NCBI GenBank assembly: GCA_025354525.1
Contig: JANXMS010000215.1
Location: forward strand, 1-32,249
DNA: 32,249 nucleotides
From: Acidobacteriota bacterium
Lineage (GTDB): Bacteria; Acidobacteriota; Terriglobia; Bryobacterales; Bryobacteraceae
Reading direction: 5' to 3'
Shown here in pieces: positions 25,401 through 32,249 of this stretch. Positions within the stretch are counted from its first letter, which is position 1. Each line of letters opens with the position of its first letter. The notes below the pieces were generated by a model. It saw only the letters and a list, made by a program, of their open reading frames with translations, was not told the DNA's origin and made no database searches. The position numbers and the translations under genes were made by a program.

Positions 25401-25890
25401 ACTTTCGATCGCCAGTTCCTCTGCCCTTGGAAGCATCTTCGCCTTCACGGTCCGCTACGATCCACCGCCCCCGGTGACAACCGGAAAACCAACGCCGCAG
25501 GCGGTCAGCAACCACGCCGCCCTTCGCATCCTGGGTGCCGAAGACAACGCCGTCAACCGCCTGGTCATCCGCGCTATGGTCGAGAAACTTGGCCATCACA
25601 TCGAACTCGTCAACGATGGCCAAGCGCTGCTTGATCTGCTCGCCGAGCGGGAAGCGGAATTCGATCTGCTGCTGATGGACGTCCAAATGCCGATCCTTGA
25701 TGGTCTCGAAGCCACCCGCCGCTACCGCGCCGGGGGCGGTCTCCTCCCCATCATCGCGATGACAGCCCATACCATGGCCGGAGATCGCGAACAATGCCTC
25801 GCCGCCGGCATGAACGCCTTTATGTCGAAGCCTCTCTCTTCCCCCGCGCTCACAGCCGCTCTCGAGGCCCACACCGTCCGCCAGCAATGA
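22426..25890 (+). CDS. hybrid sensor histidine kinase/response regulator with periplasmic propeller
   Basis: One-protein two-component system, 1154 aa. Order of parts: signal peptide (about 1-20), periplasmic two-component-regulator propeller repeats (about 25-630, repeated D..G.LWIGT..GL motifs), Y_Y_Y domain (about 655-720), transmembrane helix (about 724-745), short coiled coil, HisKA with phosphorylated His795 ([11 protein letters not shown]), HATPase with N box near 908 ([10 protein letters not shown]) and G boxes ([17 protein letters not shown]), and a receiver domain (about 1031-1150) with Asp1085 in MDVQMP. Such propeller sensors usually detect oligosaccharides or other nutrients. No DNA-binding domain follows the receiver, unlike Bacteroidetes HTCS proteins, so a separate output protein is needed. 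ATG 22426 is preferred to GTG 22408 because it opens the signal peptide. Confidence 0.95.
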   Translation: MRALLFRIATYAFAHSVLGQHLPVQHFGAAEGLLSLGAQVLLRDRAGFLWVGTQNGLFYSNGRSFVEHRNQGRPIASDAINALFEDRDGVIWIATRSGVVRMEKFQAEAIPLGEDLGAPGTTPFAQGIRGEILIATPVGLAEWRGRNQPLRWKRKAGVIYGVFYDSGRQSLWWSEAGRLWQETASGVVSYGPTEGLPNSKWESFAVGRDGSLWTRSKTLVRRLAAGRTHFEDPFPGVAFEAIRFARITIDAAGRVLLGTKSGLSICQPLPANSCRAFGRKQGIWAEASDVVEAQDTLWMAVIGVGVLRQVGRDIWENFDERDGLETSTIWNFQPDGPDHLWVATRGGLYQGKKDPKGWQFTHEPRAGQKVIRSMARTRDGALWLAEMPAGLTRFDPRTGAVERRWKGLPVTRIKSLLVDNQDRIWAAAGGAGLFEVDRQTREFHPVALPGVPLELNLIRQDVQGNIWVTGVRGLYRFNGRTWHHWDSKDGLLKDHVFTIAAPSARPNELWIGYNNAVGLTRLRFEDERIVNITHFHAGQGPLTTFAYFLQHDARGRLWVGTDRGLESFDGQSWTHLDQRDGLVWDDTNAEAIWAEKDNSLWIGTSRGFSRYQPNTKPAEPTPLAVITDAQLGENSWQLGQTQLEAPASANSLRVNLAAPGYSHQHRVSFRYRLFGADSWSETRSHEVTISNLPPGEHTFEVQATDRPGQWTSSAIRFPFRIATPWWGTLWFRCLAGLLAVAIAFLSFRFWSHQNRLERQRLELAVAERTAQLNAEMRRAEAASHFKSEFLANMSHEIRTPMNGILGMTNLALDHAESPEIQEHLRVVKDSAEGLLVILNDILDLSKIESGHLEVSPVAFAPRLLVERVCRTMRLRAEQKGIQFSSAVHPDVPATVFADDTRIGQILINLLGNAIKFTAAGSVSLLMTARRNASGEPVLECSVSDSGPGIPADKQELIFESFRQVDGSVSRLHGGTGLGLSISRQLAGLLGGELSIASSSALGSIFAFTVRYDPPPPVTTGKPTPQAVSNHAALRILGAEDNAVNRLVIRAMVEKLGHHIELVNDGQALLDLLAEREAEFDLLLMDVQMPILDGLEATRRYRAGGGLLPIIAMTAHTMAGDREQCLAAGMNAFMSKPLSSPALTAALEAHTVRQQ

Positions 25891-25903
25891 TAGCATCAGG
25901 CGT

Positions 25904-28900
25904 ATGGTGTGTCGGTTCGTTCTGCCGCTGGTCCTCTGCTACTCGCTGTCACCGCTTTTGGCGCAAGAAGACGGCCCGGCTTTTTTTGAAAAAAACATCC
26001 GCCCCCTGCTCGTAACGCAGTGCCTCGGGTGCCACTCCGCCGCCAGCCAACCCGTCATGGGCGGCTTGCGACTCGACTCTCGCGAACTGGCCATCCAAGG
26101 TGGCACCCGTGGCCCCGCTCTGATCCCAGGCAACGCCGGTGAAAGCCTACTCCTAAAGGTTGTCCGTCATACCGCCGGCCCGCTCAAAATGCCCCCCGGC
26201 CCGAAGATGAAGGATCCTGACGCCGCCCTCTTCGCCCAATGGATCCAGATGGGTGCCCCCTGGGGCAACACCACCGTCTCCGCCGTCCCCGCCTCGCCCC
26301 AAAAATACTGGGCCTTCGTGCCTCCCAGGGCACCCATTCCCCCCATGACCAAGAACACCACTTGGGCCAAGTCCCACATCGATCAGTTTCTCCTCTCTGC
26401 CCTCGAAGCCAAAGGCCTTTCCCCAGCACCGCCCGCCGACAAACGCACCTTGCTGCGGCGCGCGACCTACGACCTCACCGGCCTTCCGCCCACTCCCTCG
26501 GAAGTCCAGGCGTTCCTGACGGACACCTCGCCCAGCGCCTACGCCAAAGTCATCGACCGCCTCCTCGCCTCGCCGCGCTACGGGGAACGCTGGGGCCGCC
26601 ATTGGCTCGATGTCGCCCGCTACGCCGACTCCAATGGCCTGGACGAAAACCTAGTCTATAAAAACGCCTTCCGCTACCGCGACTACGTCATCGCCGCCTT
26701 CAACGCGGACAAGCCGTTCAATCAATTCCTGACCGAGCAACTCGCCGGTGATCTACTCCCCTCCACGTCCGATCTCCCCACCACCTTCGAACGCTGGACC
26801 GCCACGGGCTTCCTCTCCCTCGGTGCCAAAATGCTCGCTGAAGACGATCCCCGCAAAATGGAAATGGACATCGTCGACGAACAACTTGATACCACCGCCC
26901 GCGCCTTCCTCGGCCTCACCGTGGGCTGCGCTCGCTGCCACGATCACAAGTTCGATCCCATCTCGCACGCCGATTATTATTCGCTCGCCGGCATCTTCAA
27001 GTCCTCGCAAACCATGGAGAACTTTAAGGTGGTCGCCAAGTGGCATGAGTACGTCCTGGCTCCGAAGGAAGACCGCGACCGCCTTTCCGCTCATGAAGCC
27101 TTGATTGAAACCAAGCGCAAGGAAATCACCGCGCGCGCGAAGACCGAAAACGACCGACTCGCCGCCATCGCGCAGAATCAAGTCGGTGCCTACCTCCGCG
27201 CCGCCGCCCATCTGCAACGCGACTCCCAAATCCAGATCGCACCCGTCGAATCGTCTCCGCAGGCGATCACCCGCCTTGCCAATACCTTTGACAAGGGCAA
27301 CATTCATCGCATTCTCGAAAAGTCCAAACCGAACATTCCCAAAGACTCGAACGGCCCCTACTTCGCAGAATACACGATCACTTCCCCCGTCGACGGCCCC
27401 TACCAACTCGACATCCTCAACCAGGAGTTCGGCTCCGGCACGGCTGACCTGTACGTGAACGGCGCGTGGATCAAACGCGGCCTCCCGCCCGTCCAGAACC
27501 GCGCTGCCTCCCCTGAATCCGATGGTTGGACGTACCTCGCCATCATCCCCCTTCGCGCTGGTGCCAACACTATCCGCTTCGAACACGCCGCTCGCTTCCC
27601 TTACTTCGCGCAGTTGCTGCTCGCCCCCCACACCCTGCCCCACACGCCGCTCACCGCCGTCCAGATCGCCACCCTCTACAACGTCAACCCCGGCTTTCTC
27701 GACCAACTCGTCGAATACTTCGAACGTTCGAATGGCGCTACCGCTTCCGTCCTGTTCCCTTGGGAGACGCAGGGCTCCTCGGTACCGCTGAGGAACTGGG
27801 CCTCGCCCGCCGCCAAACTGTTCCCCACGCTCCCGCACACCCAGGAACTCCTGGCCGCCCGCTACGAAACGCTCTTCCAGCAAGCCCTCGCCGCCGGCCC
27901 CAAATCCGAGGACCCAGGGCTAAAGGCCCTCCACGAGTTCCTCACCGAAAAGTTCGGTCCCTTCCGTGCGCCGGACAACGCCCGCCGCTACTTCAAGGCC
28001 TCGGCCCAAGCCGAACTGAAAGCCCTCGACGCCGAACTCAAAACCTTGGAAAAGTCCAAGCCCGATTTCCCCCGCGCCATGGGCGTTCGCGAAGGCGAGA
28101 AGATCGAAGACCTCGCCATTCACCTCCGCGGCAGCCATTGGACCCTCGGCCAGAAAGTCCCCCGCACGTTCCTCAAAGTTGTCGCCGGGGACAATCCCCC
28201 CGCCATCGGCCCCACCGAAAGCGGCCGCCTGCAACTCGCCCAGTGGCTTACCCAACCCGACCATCCGCTCACTAGCCGCGTCATCGTCAACCGCTTATGG
28301 CGCTGGCACTTCGGACGCGGCATCGTCCCCAGCGTCGATAACTTCGGCCGCCTCGGCGAGAAGCCGTCAAACCAGCCACTCCTCGATTGGCTCGCCCTCC
28401 GTTTCATCGCCAATGGCTGGTCAGTTAAGTCCCTTCACCGCGACATGATGCTGACTTCCACCTATCAGATGAGCAGCGAACTAAACGCGAAGGCCGCCGA
28501 GGCGGACCCTGAAAATGTTCTTCTGTGGCGCATGCCTCGCCGCCGTCTCGAAGCCGAGGCCATCCGCGACGCCGTCATGGCAACGTCCGGCGGGCTCACC
28601 CACGATAAACCGGGCGGCTCCATCCTCACCTATAAAGATCGTCAATACGTGGCCAACACCGAAAAAGGCGGCCTCGTCGACTACGACCGTCCCATCCGAG
28701 CCGTCTACGTTCCCATCGTCCGCAGCTCCCTTTACGACGTGTTTCAAGCCTTTGACATTCCTGATCCCACCTCAGCCAGCGGCGACCGCGACTCCACCGT
28801 CGTCGCGCCCCAGGCCCTCTTCATGATGAATAGCTCGGTCATGCTCAAACATTCCCGCCGCCTGGCCGAACTGCTGCTGAACGACCAAAGTCTCGACGAC

Positions 28901-29083
28901 CCGGCTCGCATTCGTCTCGCCTATGAACGAGCACTAGCCCGCCCGCCATCGCCCGGCGAAATCGACCAAGCTCAAACGTTCATCGCCCAAATCCAAAAGG
29001 ATTGGGCCAACGATCCCATCAAAGCCTGGCAGAGTTTTGCCAAATCGCTCCTGTCTTCGAACGAGTTCATCTATCTCAATTAG
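25904..29083 (+). CDS. cytochrome-domain protein with DUF1549 and DUF1553 (PSD1 type)
   Basis: Large secreted protein, 1059 aa, of a group abundant in planctomycetes, Verrucomicrobia and acidobacteria. After a signal peptide (MVCRFVLPLVLCYSLSPLLA) comes a planctomycete-type cytochrome C domain with CLGCH at 40-44. Next is DUF1549 (about 160-390; RATYDLTGLPPTPSEV, RYGERWGRHWLDVARYAD), which holds a second haem-binding motif, CARCH, at 342-346. A beta-sandwich insertion (about 485-570) follows, then DUF1553 (about 780-1050; LTSRVIVNRLWRWHFGRGIV). The function of the group is not established; two CxxCH motifs suggest periplasmic redox work on a polymer or sugar. It is 9 nt upstream of a DUF1501 gene, its usual partner. 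Confidence 0.93.
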   Translation: MVCRFVLPLVLCYSLSPLLAQEDGPAFFEKNIRPLLVTQCLGCHSAASQPVMGGLRLDSRELAIQGGTRGPALIPGNAGESLLLKVVRHTAGPLKMPPGPKMKDPDAALFAQWIQMGAPWGNTTVSAVPASPQKYWAFVPPRAPIPPMTKNTTWAKSHIDQFLLSALEAKGLSPAPPADKRTLLRRATYDLTGLPPTPSEVQAFLTDTSPSAYAKVIDRLLASPRYGERWGRHWLDVARYADSNGLDENLVYKNAFRYRDYVIAAFNADKPFNQFLTEQLAGDLLPSTSDLPTTFERWTATGFLSLGAKMLAEDDPRKMEMDIVDEQLDTTARAFLGLTVGCARCHDHKFDPISHADYYSLAGIFKSSQTMENFKVVAKWHEYVLAPKEDRDRLSAHEALIETKRKEITARAKTENDRLAAIAQNQVGAYLRAAAHLQRDSQIQIAPVESSPQAITRLANTFDKGNIHRILEKSKPNIPKDSNGPYFAEYTITSPVDGPYQLDILNQEFGSGTADLYVNGAWIKRGLPPVQNRAASPESDGWTYLAIIPLRAGANTIRFEHAARFPYFAQLLLAPHTLPHTPLTAVQIATLYNVNPGFLDQLVEYFERSNGATASVLFPWETQGSSVPLRNWASPAAKLFPTLPHTQELLAARYETLFQQALAAGPKSEDPGLKALHEFLTEKFGPFRAPDNARRYFKASAQAELKALDAELKTLEKSKPDFPRAMGVREGEKIEDLAIHLRGSHWTLGQKVPRTFLKVVAGDNPPAIGPTESGRLQLAQWLTQPDHPLTSRVIVNRLWRWHFGRGIVPSVDNFGRLGEKPSNQPLLDWLALRFIANGWSVKSLHRDMMLTSTYQMSSELNAKAAEADPENVLLWRMPRRRLEAEAIRDAVMATSGGLTHDKPGGSILTYKDRQYVANTEKGGLVDYDRPIRAVYVPIVRSSLYDVFQAFDIPDPTSASGDRDSTVVAPQALFMMNSSVMLKHSRRLAELLLNDQSLDDPARIRLAYERALARPPSPGEIDQAQTFIAQIQKDWANDPIKAWQSFAKSLLSSNEFIYLN

Positions 29084-29092
29084 GCCCCACAC

Positions 29093-30478
29093 ATGAAACG
29101 CCGCGACCTTCTTCAACTCTCCTCCGCCGGCTTCGGCTCTCTCGCCCTTTCGGGCATCCTCGGTCTGGAGCAGGCGCGTGCCGCTGCGACCGACCCCCTG
29201 GCCGTTCGCCCACCCCACTTCCCGGCTCGCGCCAAGCGGGTGATCTTCCTGTTCATGCACGGCGGTCCCTCGCAGGTCGACACTTTCGACTACAAGCCGC
29301 TTCTCAAACGCGACCACGGCAAGCCCCTGCCGTTTGCTCGGCCTAAAGTCGTCTCCAGTGAAACATTCAACCTGCTCCAGTCCCCGTGGGCCTTCAAGCA
29401 ATACGGCCAGTCCGGTGCGTGGGTCAGCGACCTCTTCCCGGAAACGGCCAAGTGTGTCGACGACATGTGCTTCATCAAGTCCATGCACGGCTCAAACTCC
29501 CGTCACGGCGGGGCCCTGCTCGAACTCCACACCGGTTCGGATACCTTTATCCGCCCGGCCATGGGCTCCTGGGTCACTTATGGTCTTGGCTCGGAAAACT
29601 CAAACATGCCGGGCTTCCTGACCATCTGCCCAACCCAAAGCCACGGCGGAGCCAACAACTTCGGTTCGGCCTTCCTGCCTGCACCGTACGCGGGCACGGC
29701 CATCGGCGCCGTCGGCATTCCGTCCCGCGACGCCCGCATCCCCTTCATCACGAACACCGAAACGCCCCGCCCGATTCAACGCAAAGAGATCGATTATTCC
29801 CAGATTCTGAACCGTCAGCAGCTTGCGATGACCGGGCCAGACCGCGCCCTCGAAGGCCGTATCGAATCGTTTGAACTGGCGTTCCGTATGCAGGCCGAGG
29901 CACCCGATCTGCAAGACCTGTCGAAGGAATCCGAGGCCACGAAGAAGTTGTACGGCCTCGACAACCCAATCACGGAAGACTTCGGCCGTCAATGCCTTAT
30001 GGCGCGCCGGTTTTCTGAAAAAGGGGTCCGCTTCGTCCAGGTCTCGCACACCTACAAGTGGGATCAGCACGAGCACCTCAAGCGCGACCACGCCCAGAAC
30101 GCCGCCGAAGTGGATAAGCCCATCGCCGGGCTGCTGGCCGATCTGAAGTCGCGCGGCCTGCTCGAAGATACGCTCGTCCTGTGGGGGGGCGAGTTCGGCC
30201 GGACGCCGACGGCGCAAGGCTCCGATGGCCGCGACCATAACCCCGAGGCGTTCACGATGTGGATGGCCGGCGGCGGCGTCAAGCCCGGGCTTTCCTATGG
30301 GGCCACCGACGACTACGGCTATTACTCGGTCGAAAACAAGGTCCACTTCCACGACTTACACGCGACGATTCTTCACTTACTCGGCCTCGACCACCTGAAG
30401 TTGACTTACAAATACGCCGGCCGTGACTTTCGATTGACGGACGTCCACGGTCGCGTCGTCAAGGACATCCTGGCGTAG
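29093..30478 (+). CDS. DUF1501 domain-containing exported protein
   Basis: Protein of the DUF1501 family, 461 aa, which has an alkaline-phosphatase/sulfatase-like fold. The leader KRRDLLQLSSAGFGSLALSG is Tat-like. Family segments include LFMHGGPSQVDTFDYKP near the N-terminus, SRHGGALLELHTG, GGEFGRTPTAQGSDGRDHNP and the C-terminal KVHFHDLHATILHLLGLDH. DUF1501 proteins are almost always encoded directly after a DUF1549/DUF1553 cytochrome protein, as here, which implies that the two act together outside the cytoplasm. The reaction is unknown. An unrecognised secreted protein gene follows after 12 nt. Confidence 0.95.
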   Translation: MKRRDLLQLSSAGFGSLALSGILGLEQARAAATDPLAVRPPHFPARAKRVIFLFMHGGPSQVDTFDYKPLLKRDHGKPLPFARPKVVSSETFNLLQSPWAFKQYGQSGAWVSDLFPETAKCVDDMCFIKSMHGSNSRHGGALLELHTGSDTFIRPAMGSWVTYGLGSENSNMPGFLTICPTQSHGGANNFGSAFLPAPYAGTAIGAVGIPSRDARIPFITNTETPRPIQRKEIDYSQILNRQQLAMTGPDRALEGRIESFELAFRMQAEAPDLQDLSKESEATKKLYGLDNPITEDFGRQCLMARRFSEKGVRFVQVSHTYKWDQHEHLKRDHAQNAAEVDKPIAGLLADLKSRGLLEDTLVLWGGEFGRTPTAQGSDGRDHNPEAFTMWMAGGGVKPGLSYGATDDYGYYSVENKVHFHDLHATILHLLGLDHLKLTYKYAGRDFRLTDVHGRVVKDILA

Positions 30479-30490
30479 TAAACTCCAAGC

Positions 30491-32080
30491 ATGCGCAGCG
30501 GATTCATTGGCCTGCTCCTGGCGACTTCGGCCTTGGCTCAGTACGCGGCGTCCGACGATGGCCGGATCGTTTACTTCGTTCACGAGCCCTTCGCTAATTT
30601 ATCTGGTTCGCGACTGACGACGTGGAGCGAAGGTATGTTCCGCCCGCTACTCGACGCCGCGCCGGGCGAAAGCCTAAGACTCTCGGCGTTAAGCACCGAC
30701 GGACACTTAATTCTGCTCGGGTTCAGAACTACGAACACCCTCCGCTGGCAGTTGCGGCGCCATGGCTCCGCGACTCCGGTGCTAGACATTGCGGATGCCG
30801 CCACCGTGTCGATGAGCCGGAATGGCCGCTGGCTGGCCATCGGCCGGTCCTCACCTACTGCTAGCGTCACCCGGCTCGAGATTCTTCTCCAAATGGTCCG
30901 ACCCGCCGGCGTCGTCACTGGGTCCATCGTCAGAGGCGTTGGCTTGCTCTCAACCTTCGACGACGGCACCGTAACGTTTCCCTGCAAAGAAAGCACCTAT
31001 TGCGCCTGGGACGGCGCGACGCCGACGGAGTTGCCCGCGTTCGTCGGCCCCGGTCAGAACGGTCAGTACCTTTACTATTGGACCGGCCAGGCTCCTGGGA
31101 CCCCGTACATCCAAAAGCTGCAACAGTTTGACCGCGTCAACAACACATCCGTTGAACTATCCGCGGAATGTCCCAAGCGCACCGTGACTCAGTACGCTCC
31201 GTCAGGGCGGCCCGATTATATAGCCCATGTCATCCAATCGACCGCCCCGCTCTCGGACGTCTCCGGCCGCCTCGTCCAGTTCACGTGTGGAAATCAAGGT
31301 TACTTATTTGACACCTTAGCCGCTACGAAAACCGAGTTGCCCGTCGACGCCGTTCTCAACAGCACTTACACACGGATCCTCTCCCGGCCGACCCGGGATG
31401 CTTTTGCGTGGGCTCCTCTCGGCACCGCTGTTGCACCGCTCGGCGTTGCCGACTCCATCAGACTCTTCGTAAACAGGGTGCCTTCCGGAGTAATATCCAC
31501 AATGAGCGCTCCAGACCTTGCCATAAGTTGGGGGGGCCAACAACTCACCTGGCTCCAAGGAGCCCATGGTTACTCCTACGCACCGCTCCCCGCGGACTTG
31601 GTACCCGCCGCAGTCGATTCGGTTGCGATCACGTCAGCCGCGCGACCCTGGCTGAACGCAACAGTACGGATGACGGTCCTGCCGAGTTACCCCGGCTCGA
31701 TACCGTTGGTCGCCGCGGACCCGAAGATTGTCTTCATCCACGGAGACTATCGCGGCTTTCTCACCCCGACTACGCCCATCACCAAGGTCGGGGACTATCT
31801 CCACTTCCTGATCAGCGGGGTGGATCCAGACGAAGTAACGCCGGCTGAAGAGCTACAGGCATCCTTCCCCAACCCCTCCTCCGCGTACCGTCCCCCCATA
31901 ACCTTTTCCCTCCCCTTCGTCGCCTTGGCTCGAACGCAGTACCATCCCAACATCAGCCAAGTGACAGTCCGTATCCCGGCTGACATGCGAAGATCCCCCG
32001 ACGGCAACGTGACGTGTACTCTCCAGATGGTTACCCGCGATGGCCGCACCGTCAGTGTAAGTTTCAACGGTTACCTGTAG
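30491..32080 (+). CDS. secreted protein of unknown function, possible beta-propeller with C-terminal Ig-like domain
   Basis: I do not recognise this 529-aa protein with confidence. A clear signal peptide (MRSGFIGLLLATSALAQ) is followed by repeated beta-rich segments with a propeller-like rhythm (DDGRIVYFVHE, STDGHLILLGF, SRNGRWLAIGR), as in WD40/TolB-like proteins. The last roughly 130 residues (VGDYLHFLISGVDPDEV to VTVRIPADMRRSPDG) resemble the Ig-like C-terminal domains common in Solibacter secreted proteins, but this is by eye. Cys residues are few. Its codon use is less uniformly C-ending than that of the two genes before it. It is 12 nt downstream of the DUF1501 gene and may share its transcript. 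Confidence 0.75.
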   Translation: MRSGFIGLLLATSALAQYAASDDGRIVYFVHEPFANLSGSRLTTWSEGMFRPLLDAAPGESLRLSALSTDGHLILLGFRTTNTLRWQLRRHGSATPVLDIADAATVSMSRNGRWLAIGRSSPTASVTRLEILLQMVRPAGVVTGSIVRGVGLLSTFDDGTVTFPCKESTYCAWDGATPTELPAFVGPGQNGQYLYYWTGQAPGTPYIQKLQQFDRVNNTSVELSAECPKRTVTQYAPSGRPDYIAHVIQSTAPLSDVSGRLVQFTCGNQGYLFDTLAATKTELPVDAVLNSTYTRILSRPTRDAFAWAPLGTAVAPLGVADSIRLFVNRVPSGVISTMSAPDLAISWGGQQLTWLQGAHGYSYAPLPADLVPAAVDSVAITSAARPWLNATVRMTVLPSYPGSIPLVAADPKIVFIHGDYRGFLTPTTPITKVGDYLHFLISGVDPDEVTPAEELQASFPNPSSAYRPPITFSLPFVALARTQYHPNISQVTVRIPADMRRSPDGNVTCTLQMVTRDGRTVSVSFNGYL

Positions 32081-32127
32081 CAGTGTAAGTGAACGACCAA
32101 ACGTAATTGATTATAGCAAGTCTTGCC
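32081..32127. other. short gap after the last plus-strand gene; no feature seen
   Basis: AT-richer than the surrounding DNA. A weak 5-bp hairpin (TTGCC at 32123-32127 with GGCAA at 32137-32141) has no T run after it, so it is not called a terminator. Confidence 0.4.
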
Positions 32128-32249
32128 TTAACAGAGGGCAAATCCGCGACGTCTGAAGAGATCCGGAGCAATGTCGGGAGAGAGGAAGGGGGATAGAGCC
32201 TCGGCGAGATCGACGACAAGCGCATGCATTGACGGGGCCCTGAGCTGGG
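32128..32249 (-). CDS. possible C-terminal end of a minus-strand gene, cut by the window edge
   Basis: A minus-strand frame is open from the window edge to a TAA at 32130-32128. The 39-40 visible codons read like protein (MHALVVDLAEALSPFLSP, then DIAPDLFRRRGFALC) and have a GC-leaning third position, but no family can be named. It would be convergent with the plus-strand gene that ends at 32080. The start lies outside the window, and the call rests only on composition and sequence character. Confidence 0.35.
   Translation of the reverse strand, partial: QLRAPSMHALVVDLAEALSPFLSPDIAPDLFRRRGFALC

Noticed and set aside
26753-27883. 376-codon minus-strand open frame
   Set aside because: Antisense shadow of the DUF1549/DUF1553 gene produced by GC-rich codon bias.
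32123-32141. Rho-independent terminator after the last plus-strand gene
   Set aside because: Stem of only 5 bp, long loop, and no T tract.

Overview
The window is high-GC DNA that is almost entirely coding. Its gene families point to an acidobacterium of the Bryobacterales/Solibacterales type: Tat-exported Gfo/Idh/MocA oxidoreductases and TIM-barrel sugar isomerases, a cytochrome-DUF1549/DUF1553 plus DUF1501 pair, Cys-type sulfatases, a PQQ dehydrogenase and a propeller-type hybrid histidine kinase. Planctomycetes share several of these families, so the placement is inference from family mix only. I see no tRNA, rRNA, CRISPR array or intact transposase gene.

Region 1 (43-8225, minus strand) is a tight six-gene run, read from 8225 downward: a three-subunit membrane-bound formate dehydrogenase (FdnGHI type), a two-haem cytochrome c, a PQQ-dependent alcohol-dehydrogenase-like quinoprotein and a sulfatase. 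The formate dehydrogenase alpha gene is interrupted by an in-frame TGA that is almost certainly a selenocysteine codon, followed at once by a perfect 7-bp stem with a 5-nt loop (bacterial SECIS). The gene is therefore one 1006-residue selenoprotein, not two ORFs. The operon looks dedicated to periplasmic oxidations that feed the respiratory chain.

Region 2 (8280-10737, plus) holds an SDF-fold (DAACS) symporter whose end overlaps the start of a neutral-ceramidase-like hydrolase. The hydrolase converges on, and overlaps by 38 bp, an iduronate-2-sulfatase-like gene.

Region 3 (10700-15616, minus) reads, from 15616 downward: hydroxypyruvate-isomerase-like TIM barrel, Gfo/Idh/MocA oxidoreductase, a gene-free island of about 340 bp bounded by an imperfect inverted repeat, a second TIM-barrel isomerase, and the sulfatase. 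Only 25 bp separate this unit from the plus-strand unit that starts at 15642; those 25 bp contain back-to-back extended -10 elements.

Region 4 (15642-22393, plus) holds a bicupin and two more Gfo/Idh/MocA proteins, then a tightly coupled trio: an asparagine-synthetase-like protein with degenerate active-site motifs, a SelA/DgaE-like PLP enzyme, and a galactose-mutarotase-like protein. The trio is the best candidate here for an undescribed pathway; its product cannot be read from sequence.

Region 5 (22426-32080, plus) holds a 1154-residue hybrid sensor kinase, the PSD1-type cytochrome protein with its DUF1501 partner, and an unrecognised secreted protein. The last bases may carry the C-terminal end of a minus-strand gene. 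Overall the window suggests a soil or sediment heterotroph that dismantles sulfated or modified glycans and sugar derivatives outside the cytoplasm, and oxidises alcohols and formate in the periplasm.
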